A DNA stretch of 64,000 bases, from the NCBI GenBank assembly GCA_937899245.1, contig CALDKB010000056.1:1-64000 (forward strand), written 5' to 3'. Below are positions 17,859 through 27,900 of this stretch, in pieces. The notes below the pieces were generated by a model. That model saw only the letters and a program-made list of their open reading frames with translations, had not been told where the DNA came from and ran no database searches. The position numbers were made by a program, and so were the translations under genes. Within the stretch, counting starts at the first letter, position 1; every line of letters starts with the position of its first letter. The stretch is from an uncultured Bacteroidales bacterium. GTDB taxonomy: Bacteria; Bacteroidota; Bacteroidia; Bacteroidales; ML635J-15.

Positions 17859-19592
17859 ATGGGAAGAAAGATAAAATTCTGTTTGGTATACAGAGACATG
17901 TGGCAATCGTCGGGAAAATATGTACCGCGTATTGACCAACTAAAGGAAGTCGCTCCAGCAATAATTAATATGGGGTGTTTTTCGAGAGTAGAGACAAATG
18001 GGGGTGCTTTTGAACAGGTTAATCTGCTTTACGGAGAAAATCCGAATGCGGCCGTTCGCGAGTGGGTTAAGCCGTTTAAGGAGGCTGGTATAGAAACAAT
18101 GATGCTCGAAAGGGCGTTGAATGGCCTGCGTATGTATCCTGTGCCAACCGACGTTCGTCGTTTGATGTTCAAGGTGAAAAAAGCCCAGGGCGTTGACGTG
18201 ATACGTTCTTTCTGTGGACTTAACGATACAAGAAACCTTGAATTGTCGGTAAAGTATGCCAAGGAAGCCGGCCTGATATCGCAGGGAGCATTGAGTATTA
18301 CCCATTCTAAGATTCATACCATAGAATATTATATGGGCATCGTCGACAAGTTAGTGGAGTTCGGCGCCGACGAAATTGGCCTTAAGGATATGGCTGGCGT
18401 TGGTCGTCCTGTTACACTTGGAAAACTAACAAAGGCGATAAAGGATAAATATCCGAATATAATTGTTCACTATCATGGACATTGCGGTCCGGGATTTTCG
18501 CCAACGTCGACACTCGAGGTTGTTAGAAACGGCGCCGATATCATTGATGTCGCTGTAGAGCCGCTATCGTGGGGAAAAATCCATCCCGATGTAATTACTA
18601 TTCGCGAAATGCTTGCCGATGCAGGTTTCGACGTGCCAGATATCAATATGGCTGCTTATATGGAAGTACGTCGTTTGAATCAAAAGTTCATTGACGATTT
18701 TCTTGGATTCTTTATGGACACCAAGAACAGGCAGAGTTCTTCTTTGCTTGTCGGCTGCGGACTTCCTGGCGGTATGATGGGCTCAATGATGTCTGACCTG
18801 AAGAGTATGCACGGTGCAATAAATGTTGCTTTGCAACAGTTCGGAAAGCCGCAGGTTACAATCGACGAACTTGTGGTGCAACTTTTCCAGGAAGTAGAAT
18901 ATGTATGGCCAAAACTTGGAAATCCGCCGCTGGTAACTCCTTTCAGCCAGTATGTCAAGAATATCGCTTTGATGAACATATATGCTATGGCTAACAATCA
19001 GGAGAGATTCTCTATGATTGACAAGGACAGCTGGAATATGATTCTTGGCCGTATGGGTAAATTGCCGGGAACTCTTGCTCCTGAAATATTGAATATTGCG
19101 AAGGAAAAAGGCTTTGAGTTCTATACAGGCAATCCACAGGACGAATATCCAGATGCATTGGAAACCTACCGTCAGGAAATGATATCTAAAGGCTGGGATT
19201 TCGGTCAGGACGACGAAGAACTTTTCGAGCTTGCAATGCACGATCGCCAGTACCGCGACTACAAGAGCGGACTTGCAAAGAAACGTTTCAACGAAGAGCT
19301 TGAAGCTATCAAGAACAAGGAAAACAAACCTACACAGGTTGAAGACGACAAGGACCCGAAAGTTAAAAAGATCAAGGCTCCGGAGACCGGAAAGCTTTTG
19401 TTTGCCTTCATTTCGGCACAGTACCAAATTGGCGACCCGATTTCGGTTGACGAACAATTGTTCTACATTGAATCGAATACAAACTACGAAGTTGTCATCT
19501 CCGAATTTGCCGGTACAGTTGGAAAAATTTACCGCAAGCAGGGCGACTGGGTACACGCTGGCGATACGATTATGACTATAGTAACTGAATAA
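17859..19592 (+). CDS. Oxaloacetate decarboxylase/pyruvate carboxylase-type carboxyltransferase with a biotinyl-like domain lacking the biotin lysine
   Basis: A 577-residue carboxyltransferase related to OadA, PycB and transcarboxylase 5S. The metal-binding TIM barrel shows YRDMWQS (usual LRDAHQS), RSFCGLNDTRN, the carboxylated-Lys motif LKDMAG and the HxH motif as HYHGHCGPG. A charged linker (about residues 468-510) leads to an 80-residue hammerhead domain. Where biotinyl domains carry EAMKM, this one has ESNTN, with Thr541 in place of the acceptor Lys. It therefore should not be biotinylated itself; it may use a separate biotin carrier or the domain may only bind partners. Promoter at 17804, terminator at 19614. 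Confidence 0.82.
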   Translation: MGRKIKFCLVYRDMWQSSGKYVPRIDQLKEVAPAIINMGCFSRVETNGGAFEQVNLLYGENPNAAVREWVKPFKEAGIETMMLERALNGLRMYPVPTDVRRLMFKVKKAQGVDVIRSFCGLNDTRNLELSVKYAKEAGLISQGALSITHSKIHTIEYYMGIVDKLVEFGADEIGLKDMAGVGRPVTLGKLTKAIKDKYPNIIVHYHGHCGPGFSPTSTLEVVRNGADIIDVAVEPLSWGKIHPDVITIREMLADAGFDVPDINMAAYMEVRRLNQKFIDDFLGFFMDTKNRQSSSLLVGCGLPGGMMGSMMSDLKSMHGAINVALQQFGKPQVTIDELVVQLFQEVEYVWPKLGNPPLVTPFSQYVKNIALMNIYAMANNQERFSMIDKDSWNMILGRMGKLPGTLAPEILNIAKEKGFEFYTGNPQDEYPDALETYRQEMISKGWDFGQDDEELFELAMHDRQYRDYKSGLAKKRFNEELEAIKNKENKPTQVEDDKDPKVKKIKAPETGKLLFAFISAQYQIGDPISVDEQLFYIESNTNYEVVISEFAGTVGKIYRKQGDWVHAGDTIMTIVTE

Positions 19593-19613
19593 CAAGATTT
19601 TAAATATTAGGAT

Positions 19614-19645
19614 AAAGGCCGTTCATAAAATGGACGGCCTTTTTT
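19614..19645 (+). terminator. Terminator after the carboxyltransferase gene
   Basis: Stem AAAGGCCGT / ACGGCCTTT with an 11-base loop followed by T5. Confidence 0.88.
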
Positions 19646-20150
19646 ATTATTTATTGACACCCAATTATATGTCAAATTTTCAATCTTTAGCTAAGCGAAG
19701 TTGAAATTGACGGACTTGCATATACAGTACTTATGCAGCCTATTACAAACGATTCTATTACACACTACCTTGAAAAAAATCAGAACGTTATATTACTAAT
19801 GATTTATATATGGGAGATGCTACATATAATCCATCTGTGCCAATTGCTTATTATGTTGTGCCAAAATTAGAGAATACGGATACCATAAATTTATAAAGAA
19901 TGAGTTCGAATATGACGGAGAATAACTTGATAGGATTGTGGAAGCAATAGTGTTTTTTCTCAAGATATCGGAAGCGGCATGTGCGGAAACGTGTCTGCCT
20001 TTTTGGGGAAATAACGAAATGTTGATTTTAAGATTTTGAATTGTCTTTGGACCATTGATTCAGAAACGGCGTCAGCCATCAAATGTTTTCACATTTCTTT
20101 CCTTATACCAAATAATAAAATTAAATTTGCCGTCTAATTTTATTTTAGGT
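19646..20150 (+). other. Intergenic region with possible decayed coding remnants and the TonB operon promoter
   Basis: No intact gene. Short protein-like stretches occur in different frames: EVEIDGLAYTVLMQP from 19697, then DLYMGDATYNPSVPIAYYVV from 19801 ending at a TAA (19894-19896), then YHKFIKNEFEYDGE in a third frame. The shifts suggest a degraded gene, but no family is recognised and chance is not excluded. The end holds the promoter box TAAATTTG at 20122-20129. Confidence 0.35.
20121..20135 (+). promoter_or_regulatory. Promoter of the TonB receptor operon
   Basis: TAAATTTG (20122-20129) matches TAnnTTTG, 22 bases before the ATG at 20151, which supports that start. The 15 bases TTAAATTTGCCGTCT are shared exactly with the C10 protease promoter. 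Confidence 0.6.
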
Positions 20151-22667
20151 ATGAACCGAAAACTTATATTATTGATTTTCATCTGCCTTTCAACCTCAAT
20201 GCTGTATGCCCAGACGGACACTACACGTAATGATGACGAAATGCAAGCCCCGTCTGTCCCAACAATTACGTTGACAGAATCTGAAATTGACGAGGATGCG
20301 CAGAACAACGATATTTCAACCTTATTGCAGTCGTCGCAGGATATATATGTGAATTCTGCAGGTTACACCTTCGGTCAGGCGCGATTCCGTTTTCGTGGAT
20401 ACGATAACCAGAACGCCGAAGTGCTTTTGAATGGACTATGCGTAAATGATGCTGAAAATGGACGTCCAATATACAGCAACTGGGGCGGATTGAACGATGT
20501 GATGCGTTTCAAGACTAATACATCGGCCTTGCATTTTTCCGACTATTCTTTTGGCGGTCTTGTCGGAGTAACAAATATCTCGACTCGTGTTTCTGAATTC
20601 AAGCAGGGTACAAGTGTCTCGTATGCCAACTCCAACAAGTCGTACCATCATAGGCTGATGGCTTCGTACAATACTGGTCTTATGGCAAACGGCTGGGCTT
20701 TTTCAGCTGCTGTTTCTACACGTCTGGCACAACAGTGCTACATTGCCGGAACTTTCTACGAGGGATATGCATATTTCTTTGGCGCCGAAAAGAAAATCAA
20801 TGAGCACCACAGCTTGGGATTGACAATCTTCGGCTCGCCGTCGCGCAGCGGAAAGTCGTCGGCTGCAACTGCCGAAACTTACGAACTGCTGGGTTCAAAC
20901 TACTACAATCCAAACTGGGGTTACCAGAACGGAAAAGTCAGAAACGCAAAGGTCGGATATTATCATCAGCCGAGAATCATCCTGTCGCATTACTGGGATA
21001 TCGATAACACAATGAAACTTCAAACTTCTGCATCATATATTTTCGGCAGAGGTGGAACTACTGCACTTAACTGGTACGATGCTCCGGATCCTCGCCCCGA
21101 CTACTACAGAAATTTCCCGTCCTACTACGACAACGACATCACAAACTTTGAACTGCTGACCAGTCAATGGCAAAACGACGAGAACAAGGGACTTCTCGAC
21201 TGGGACCAGTTCTATTTTGCAAATCTGAAGAACTTGTACACCGTAAATAATGTTGGTGGAAATCCAAACGATTCGATTACAGGCAACCGCGCAAAATACA
21301 TCATTGAGGAGCGCCGCAACGACGTGAGCCGTTTCGATTTCTCGACCAGACTGAGCAAAATCTTCACAGATGAGATAAAGATGGTTGCCGGACTCAATTA
21401 TATGGCAAACCAGACGCATTATTTCAAGGTTATCGACGATTTGCTTGGCGCCGACTGGTGGCTCGACGTAGACCAGTTTGCCGAACGCGATTTCAACGAC
21501 GAAAACTATATACAGTCAGATATTGATAATCCAAACCAAGTAAAGAGGGAAGGAGACATTTTCGGCTACAACTACATTGCCAACATTCATAAGGTTGATG
21601 GTTTTGCCGAGGCCGAATTCAAGTATTCTAAAGTTGAATTCTTCGGCGCATTGAAGCTTACTTATACCGAATTCTGGCGTGACGGTAAGATGCGTAACGG
21701 AAAATTTACCGAGAACTCGTATGGCGCATCAAAGCATCAGCGTTTCTTCAACTATGCTGTAAAAGCCGGATTGAACTATAAGATTACCGGTCGTAACTTT
21801 ATCTTGCTGAACGGAACTTATTTGACAAGGGCTCCGTATTTTCGCAATGCATATGTTTCGCCACGAACACGCGACAACCTTGTTACAAACCTTACAAGCG
21901 AAACAATCTTCTCCGGCGATTTGAGCTATCTGTACCGTTCTCCGAATTTCCAGATAAAGATTTCGGGATACTATACAGAATTTCGTGACGGAACCGAAAG
22001 CACTAGTTTCTATCACGATGAACTTAACACATTTGTCAACTATATGATGACTGGTGTCAATAAGGTTCATTACGGAGGCGAACTTGGTACCGAAGTAAAA
22101 ATTTCACCAACTATTACAGCTACAGGTGCTGTTGGATACGGAAAATACTTATATAACAGCCGACCTTCTGTAACAATTGCTCAGGATAACAGCTCGGAAG
22201 TGCTTGCAACCGACCGCACCGTTTACATCAAGAACTACCACGTTGGTGGAACTCCAGAACTCGCTGCAACAATCGGTCTCAAGTATTCGGCTCCAAAGTA
22301 CTGGTATATTGGCGCAAATGCCAACTATTTCGGCGAGAACTATGTAACCTTGAATCCAGAAAAACATACTGCCGAAGCATTGGACATCTTCGTTGTTGGC
22401 GACCCTCAGCTTGAGCAGATACTCGGTCAGGAAAAGCTAAAAGGTGGATTTACACTTGACGTTTATGGTGGAAAATCTTGGAGAATCCAGAGAAAATATT
22501 CACTCGGATTTACTGCAAGCATCTCTAATATCTTGAACAACAAGAATATTGCAACAAGCGGTTTCGAGCAGTATCGTTTCGACAAGACAAATATAGACAA
22601 GTTCCCGAACAAGTATTACTACATGTACGGAATCACATATTTCCTTAACTTATATTTCAGATTCTAA
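20151..22667 (+). CDS. TonB-dependent outer membrane receptor
   Basis: Beta-barrel receptor for energised uptake. The ATG at 20151 gives a signal peptide (MNRKLILLIFICLSTSMLYA) and 838 residues. The plug domain (about 45-175) is visible as VNSAGYTFGQARFRFRGYDN and LNGLCVNDAENG, and the barrel ends in aromatic FLNLYFRF. No CarboxypepD_reg (SusC-type) N-terminal domain is present. It is followed after 12 bases by two DUF5689 lipoproteins, forming an operon with the terminator at 24742. The substrate is unknown; a peptide, glycan or metal complex delivered by the lipoproteins is plausible. Confidence 0.9.
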   Translation: MNRKLILLIFICLSTSMLYAQTDTTRNDDEMQAPSVPTITLTESEIDEDAQNNDISTLLQSSQDIYVNSAGYTFGQARFRFRGYDNQNAEVLLNGLCVNDAENGRPIYSNWGGLNDVMRFKTNTSALHFSDYSFGGLVGVTNISTRVSEFKQGTSVSYANSNKSYHHRLMASYNTGLMANGWAFSAAVSTRLAQQCYIAGTFYEGYAYFFGAEKKINEHHSLGLTIFGSPSRSGKSSAATAETYELLGSNYYNPNWGYQNGKVRNAKVGYYHQPRIILSHYWDIDNTMKLQTSASYIFGRGGTTALNWYDAPDPRPDYYRNFPSYYDNDITNFELLTSQWQNDENKGLLDWDQFYFANLKNLYTVNNVGGNPNDSITGNRAKYIIEERRNDVSRFDFSTRLSKIFTDEIKMVAGLNYMANQTHYFKVIDDLLGADWWLDVDQFAERDFNDENYIQSDIDNPNQVKREGDIFGYNYIANIHKVDGFAEAEFKYSKVEFFGALKLTYTEFWRDGKMRNGKFTENSYGASKHQRFFNYAVKAGLNYKITGRNFILLNGTYLTRAPYFRNAYVSPRTRDNLVTNLTSETIFSGDLSYLYRSPNFQIKISGYYTEFRDGTESTSFYHDELNTFVNYMMTGVNKVHYGGELGTEVKISPTITATGAVGYGKYLYNSRPSVTIAQDNSSEVLATDRTVYIKNYHVGGTPELAATIGLKYSAPKYWYIGANANYFGENYVTLNPEKHTAEALDIFVVGDPQLEQILGQEKLKGGFTLDVYGGKSWRIQRKYSLGFTASISNILNNKNIATSGFEQYRFDKTNIDKFPNKYYYMYGITYFLNLYFRF

Positions 22668-22679
22668 AAGATTTACAAT

Positions 22680-23477
22680 ATGAAAAGGTATTTTTCAGTC
22701 ATAGTGTTGCTAGTCGTTGCGGCAATAATGTCGTTCTCTTCGTGCGAAAGAGAACTCGACGTACCTGAAATTACGCAACTCGATGCTGCACATACGCTAA
22801 CGATTTCAGACATATATAAGATGCATGCCGACAGTGGCGACTATTATACTTTCGATGACAACTATATGTTGTTCGGAACAATCACCATGGACGACAGCCA
22901 CGACAATATCTACAAGGAGGCATATCTTCAGGATACAACTGGTGGTATTAATTTGTACAAGCTAGGTTCTGCCGGACTTGTAAAAGTTGGCGACCGTGTA
23001 CGCATTAACCTTAAAGGTGCTATGATTGTCGATTACAGTGGAAAAATGGAAATTAGTTTTGCCAATATTGAGGAAGTATCAACTCAAATAATACTTCAGG
23101 AAAGCGGAGTGCCGATTACACCGGAAGAGGTTACAATGACGCAGGTAAACGACAATCCGGCATATTACGACTGTCGTCTTGTAAAACTTACCGATGTGCA
23201 GTTTGCCGCAAGCGATACAGCCCTGACTTATGCAGTTGAAAGCGGCTCGGCTACGCAAAACCGTAATATGGTGAGCTGTGATGGATATAAAGTTGTGGCT
23301 CGTAATAGCGACTATTCAGATTTTGCAGGCGAGGCATTGCCGAATGGCAAAGGAAGTCTTGTGGGAATTATGACACGTTATATACGTTCTAGTTCAAATG
23401 GCAGCACGACAACGACTTATCAAATAATTATTCGTTCTTCGTCGGAGGTTGAAATGGAAAACGAAAGGTGCAACTAA
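22680..23477 (+). CDS. DUF5689 domain-containing lipoprotein
   Basis: Probable surface lipoprotein of 265 residues. The signal ends at a lipobox (SFSSC, Cys22). The DUF5689 core is an OB-like fold: FGTITMDDSHDNIYKEAYLQD, VGDRVRINLKGAMIVDYSGK and VKLTDVQF, then a C-terminal GSLVGIMTRY strand. DUF5689 proteins are common next to TonB receptors in Bacteroidota; the ligand is unknown. It sits 12 bases after the receptor and 13 bases before a second DUF5689 protein. Confidence 0.85.
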   Translation: MKRYFSVIVLLVVAAIMSFSSCERELDVPEITQLDAAHTLTISDIYKMHADSGDYYTFDDNYMLFGTITMDDSHDNIYKEAYLQDTTGGINLYKLGSAGLVKVGDRVRINLKGAMIVDYSGKMEISFANIEEVSTQIILQESGVPITPEEVTMTQVNDNPAYYDCRLVKLTDVQFAASDTALTYAVESGSATQNRNMVSCDGYKVVARNSDYSDFAGEALPNGKGSLVGIMTRYIRSSSNGSTTTTYQIIIRSSSEVEMENERCN

Positions 23478-23490
23478 ATAATATGAATAT

Positions 23491-24720
23491 ATGAAAAGCA
23501 TAATCAAGATATTGGCAATAACAACGGCAATAGTGCCGGCATTTATGTTCAGCGGTTGCATACAAGGTAAATATGAAATGCCCGAAGTTGATGAAATACC
23601 GGCTGGCGACACCATAACGATTACTCGTTTGTGGGAGATGTACGACTCGCTTGTTGCAACAGGAGGTGGGACATATAAGTTTACTGAGGATTGCTCGGTA
23701 TATGGATATATAACAATGTCCGACAAGATTGGTAACATCTACAAGTCGGCCTACTTGCAGGGCGGTCCGGAAGACGACAAGGCGATAAATTTGCATTTAT
23801 TGTCCACCGGTGGTGTTTACGAAGGCGATTATGTAAGGGTTTACCTAAAAGGACTTGTTCTTGGTGACTATAGCGGTATGATCCAGCTGGATTCGGTACA
23901 TGTCGACAATAACATCACAAAACTGGATACTCATAGATTTTTGGAACCTGAAATTGTTGGAATTGAGTCGATTAATACTAACGAATATGTCGGAAAACTT
24001 GTTAAGCTTACGGGAGTGCAGTTTCAAAAAGCTTATGTTGGTACCACTTATGCAGATAAGCCTGGCAAGAAAACTGTAAACACTTACATCGAGGACGAAT
24101 TGGACAATACATTGATTGTTCGCACAAGCGGCTATGCAAGTTTCGCCGGTGATACAATTCCGCGCGGATCTGGCTCTCTGGTTGCAATCGTTGGAAAGTA
24201 CAATACAGAATATCAAATGTATATCCGCAATACTTCTGAAGTGCAGATGACAAACAGACGCTTCGGTGAGGTGGATGAAATTTTTGCTTTTGACCTTGAT
24301 GATGTTGCTACAGGCGAATTCTCCGAATCGGGCTGGCAGAATATTGCAAAGCAAGGAACCGCAAAATGGATGTGTACGCAAACACAAGACGGAAATGTTT
24401 TCAGCATTGGCGGCAAAGCATCGGAACAGAACGAGACATGGCTGATAACTCCGGAAATCACTTTGGTCGCCAATTCAATGCTAAGCTTCAAGACCAGAAT
24501 GATTACAGCTGGAAATTCGTTAAAAGCAATGATATCTACAGATGGCGGTGAAAACTGGAATGAAATTCCAGCAAATATTGCAACGTCAACCGACTGGGCA
24601 ATTTCTGGCAATGTCAGTCTTGCACAATATTCTGGCAATGTGCGTATTGCCTTCAAGTTTGAAAGTCCAGTGGGTATTGCTGGCAAATTTTTCATCGACG
24701 ATTTTGTCGTTTTCCAGTAA
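23491..24720 (+). CDS. DUF5689 lipoprotein with C-terminal choice-of-anchor J/MAM-like domain
   Basis: A 409-residue lipoprotein (lipobox MFSGC, Cys23). Residues about 30-250 repeat the DUF5689 fold of the previous gene (YGYITMSDKIGNIYKSAYLQ, GDYVRVYLKGLVLGDYSG). Residues about 255-409 form a jelly-roll of choice-of-anchor J type (ESGWQNIAKQGTAKW, ETWLITPEITL, FIDDFVVFQ), the type also found as the cleaved adhesin domain of gingipains. The domain pair suggests a surface ligand-binding partner for the TonB receptor. The operon ends at the following terminator. Confidence 0.85.
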   Translation: MKSIIKILAITTAIVPAFMFSGCIQGKYEMPEVDEIPAGDTITITRLWEMYDSLVATGGGTYKFTEDCSVYGYITMSDKIGNIYKSAYLQGGPEDDKAINLHLLSTGGVYEGDYVRVYLKGLVLGDYSGMIQLDSVHVDNNITKLDTHRFLEPEIVGIESINTNEYVGKLVKLTGVQFQKAYVGTTYADKPGKKTVNTYIEDELDNTLIVRTSGYASFAGDTIPRGSGSLVAIVGKYNTEYQMYIRNTSEVQMTNRRFGEVDEIFAFDLDDVATGEFSESGWQNIAKQGTAKWMCTQTQDGNVFSIGGKASEQNETWLITPEITLVANSMLSFKTRMITAGNSLKAMISTDGGENWNEIPANIATSTDWAISGNVSLAQYSGNVRIAFKFESPVGIAGKFFIDDFVVFQ

Positions 24721-24741
24721 AGAAAATCAACCACAATAAAT

Positions 24742-24776
24742 AAAGCATGTCTTTCTAATGAAAGGCATGCTTTTTT
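24742..24776 (+). terminator. Terminator of the TonB/DUF5689 operon
   Basis: Stem AAAGCATGTCTTTC / GAAAGGCATGCTTT with one G-T pair, TAAT loop and a T run. Confidence 0.85.
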
Positions 24777-24911
24777 AATAAATAACTATGCAAAATTTGA
24801 GAGAATGTTTGTTATTGGTTATGCAACCTAAAATGTTGGTATAATATATTTTAAAAAAAATATTAGTGGTATAGAATTTATTAAATTGCAAACGGGTAAT
24901 TTTAATTAAAA

Positions 24912-27900
24912 ATGCTTATGAAACGTATTGTTTTTTTATTGATTTTATGTTGTCTTTGTGCGGTAGGTTTCGCCCAAAATGGACGAATTCAACTCTCACC
25001 ATCGACGCATAAAAGTGGTAGTTTGCAATCCAACACAATGTCTGGATTTAATACTACATTTTCGTTCACATCAATTGAAAGCCAATTGATTTCGAACGAC
25101 AAGGGAACGTTTTCGGAGATTTCGGTTGACGGATCATTTCCATACGGAGAAGTTGGTAATCCATCACTTCCTATGGTAACACGTATGGTTGTTATTCCTC
25201 AGGGTGCCACGCCAACAGTCACGGTAAATAATTATTCTGAAACTGAATATTATTTAGCCGACTACGACATTAACACCTTGTCGGCAATGCAGGCTCCTGT
25301 ACGAAAGGATATCGACCCAACAAGTGTCGAGTATGTTGTAAATAGGGCTGCATACGAGCAAAATACGTACACAGCAGACGAAATCGCCTCTATCGAGTAT
25401 GTCGGTACAATCCGTGGCTTGCGTGTCGGTAAACTTACAGTTCGCCCTGTGGCATACAATGCTGCTGAAAATTCAATAAAGGTTTATAACGACGTTGATG
25501 TCTCGATAAACTTTGAAGGAGCAAACGCCGCTCTTAGCCAGGATATGTTTGCAAGTACATACAGTCCTGCATTCAATAGCGTGTACGACCAGTTTATGAA
25601 TATTGGTATTTTTGATTTTAATAGGAATTCGGGAGCTAAGAATGCATACGACGATCACCCCGACTTGTACAATACTCCTGTTAGAATGCTTGTTATTTGC
25701 TACTCGGGCTTTAGAAATAATGTTAAACTGAGCCAGTGGCTGACATGGAAATTGCAAAAGGGTTATTATGTGGATATTTTCTACACCGACGAAACCGGAA
25801 CAACATCTTCAAATATAGCAAGTTTCATAAGGACAAAATATAATGCATCAGTTTCTGCTGGCAATGCATATTCTTACCTTATTGTGATAGGTGATACAGG
25901 ACAAGTTCCTCAGTATGGACAGAATAATATTGATTCTGATATAGGTAACTGCGCTTACGACCTTGGTTACTCGTCTATCGACTATGCTAGCAACGGAGAT
26001 TATTTCCCTGATATGTTCTACAGCCGTATTTCGGTTGAAAACACTACACATCTTGATAATTACATTGAGAAAGTCTTGACATACGAAAAGTATGAATTCG
26101 CTGATGGTGGTAATTATCTTAATAATGTTATTCTTGTCGGAGGCTGGGATTCAAACTGGACATCAAGAGTAGCAAGACCGACAATAAATTATGGTTCTAC
26201 AAACTATTTTAACTCTTCAAACACCACTTATGGCGGCTTCGGCTCGGGTACTATTAGTGCAACGGTATCAACATCAGGATCGGCAGGATATTCAGGTTCA
26301 AACAATGGTGTCTATAATGGAATTAACGATGGTGTATGTTTCTTGAATTATACTGCTCATGGAGACAAGCAGGAGTGGTATCAACCGAAACTTACAGCAG
26401 CGCAGGTTGCAACATTAACCAACAATGATAAGTATTTCTTTGGCGTTGGTAACTGCTGTTTGACCGGTAACTTCAATAATACTACAACATCATATTCACC
26501 AGGTTCACAAATTGGAACAAATGCATGTTTTGCCGAAGCAATGATTCGTGTACCAAAGGCTGGTGCAGTTGCATACGTAGGTTGTTCGCCATATTCTTAT
26601 TGGTACGAAGATTTCTACTGGGCTGTTGGCGCACATTCTTATAGCCAGGGCAACTATCCTTCTGTTTCCGGTTCGTCAATGGGTGCATACGACGCAATGT
26701 TTGTTGACGAGTATTGGAACTCGGCATCTTCTCTGCTTTATGTGGGTAACCTCGCTGTTGAACAGGCAGAAAATTCAAACTATACGACATCTGTTGGTGC
26801 TGAGTATTATTTCCAATATTATCATACTTTTGGCGACGGTTCCGTAATGCCATATATTACAAAGCCGGAGGTTAACAATGTTACTGTTCCTTCTTCCATA
26901 ATGGCGGGGGCAACATCAATTTCTGTTAATGCTGTTGCTGGTTCATACGTTGCTGTAACAGATAACGAGTCTACAATTTATGGTGTGGCAGTCGCAAATG
27001 CTTCGGGTGTTGCTAACGTTAGCCTGAGCAATGTTCCGTCTGTTGGAAATGTCTATGTTGTTGTTACTCGCCAGCAGTATCAGCCGTATTTTGCTACGGT
27101 TACTGTGATTACACCAAATCCACCGGTTGCAGATTTTACAGGAACCCCAACAACTATTCTCGAGCGCGAGTCGGTTGCCTTTACTAGCACTTCGGAATAT
27201 GCAGCTACTTTCCTATGGAATTTTGGCGATGGACAAACTTCAACATTAGCAAATCCAGTTCATACTTATATGAACCCAGGAACATATACGGTAAGTCTTC
27301 GTGTTGAAAACAATCTTGGCAACGATAGTAAGACTAGGACCAACTATATTACTGTAAACCAGAATACAAATCCTCCAGTTGCAGATTTCTCTGCAGATCC
27401 AACTTCGGTAGAACAAGGTGGTACGGTAACTTTTAGCGATTTGTCTAATAATATCCCAACTTCATGGTCATGGACTTTTGAAGGTGGTACACCTGCTACA
27501 TCTACAGAACAAAATCCAACAGTTACTTACAGTGAGCCAGGTGACTATACAGTAACACTTACAGTTACTAACGCATATGGAACCGATACCGAAACCAAGA
27601 CAGAATACATTTCGGTATTCTATCCAGAAATCATTATGAGTAACGAGACAATTTATGTTTGTGGTGGAACATACAAGGACCCGTCTGGAGATAATGATTA
27701 TGGAAACAATGCAAATTATACACAAACAATTTATCCTAGTACGGAGGGTGCTTTTATAAGGATGACATTCAGCCAGTTCTCGCTCGAGGCTTCATCGGGA
27801 ACAAGATGTTATGACAAGTTCTACATTTACGATGGAACATCGGCTTCGGGTACGGCACTTGTAAATGGCGTGTGCGGCTCAAGCAATCCTGGTACCGTAA

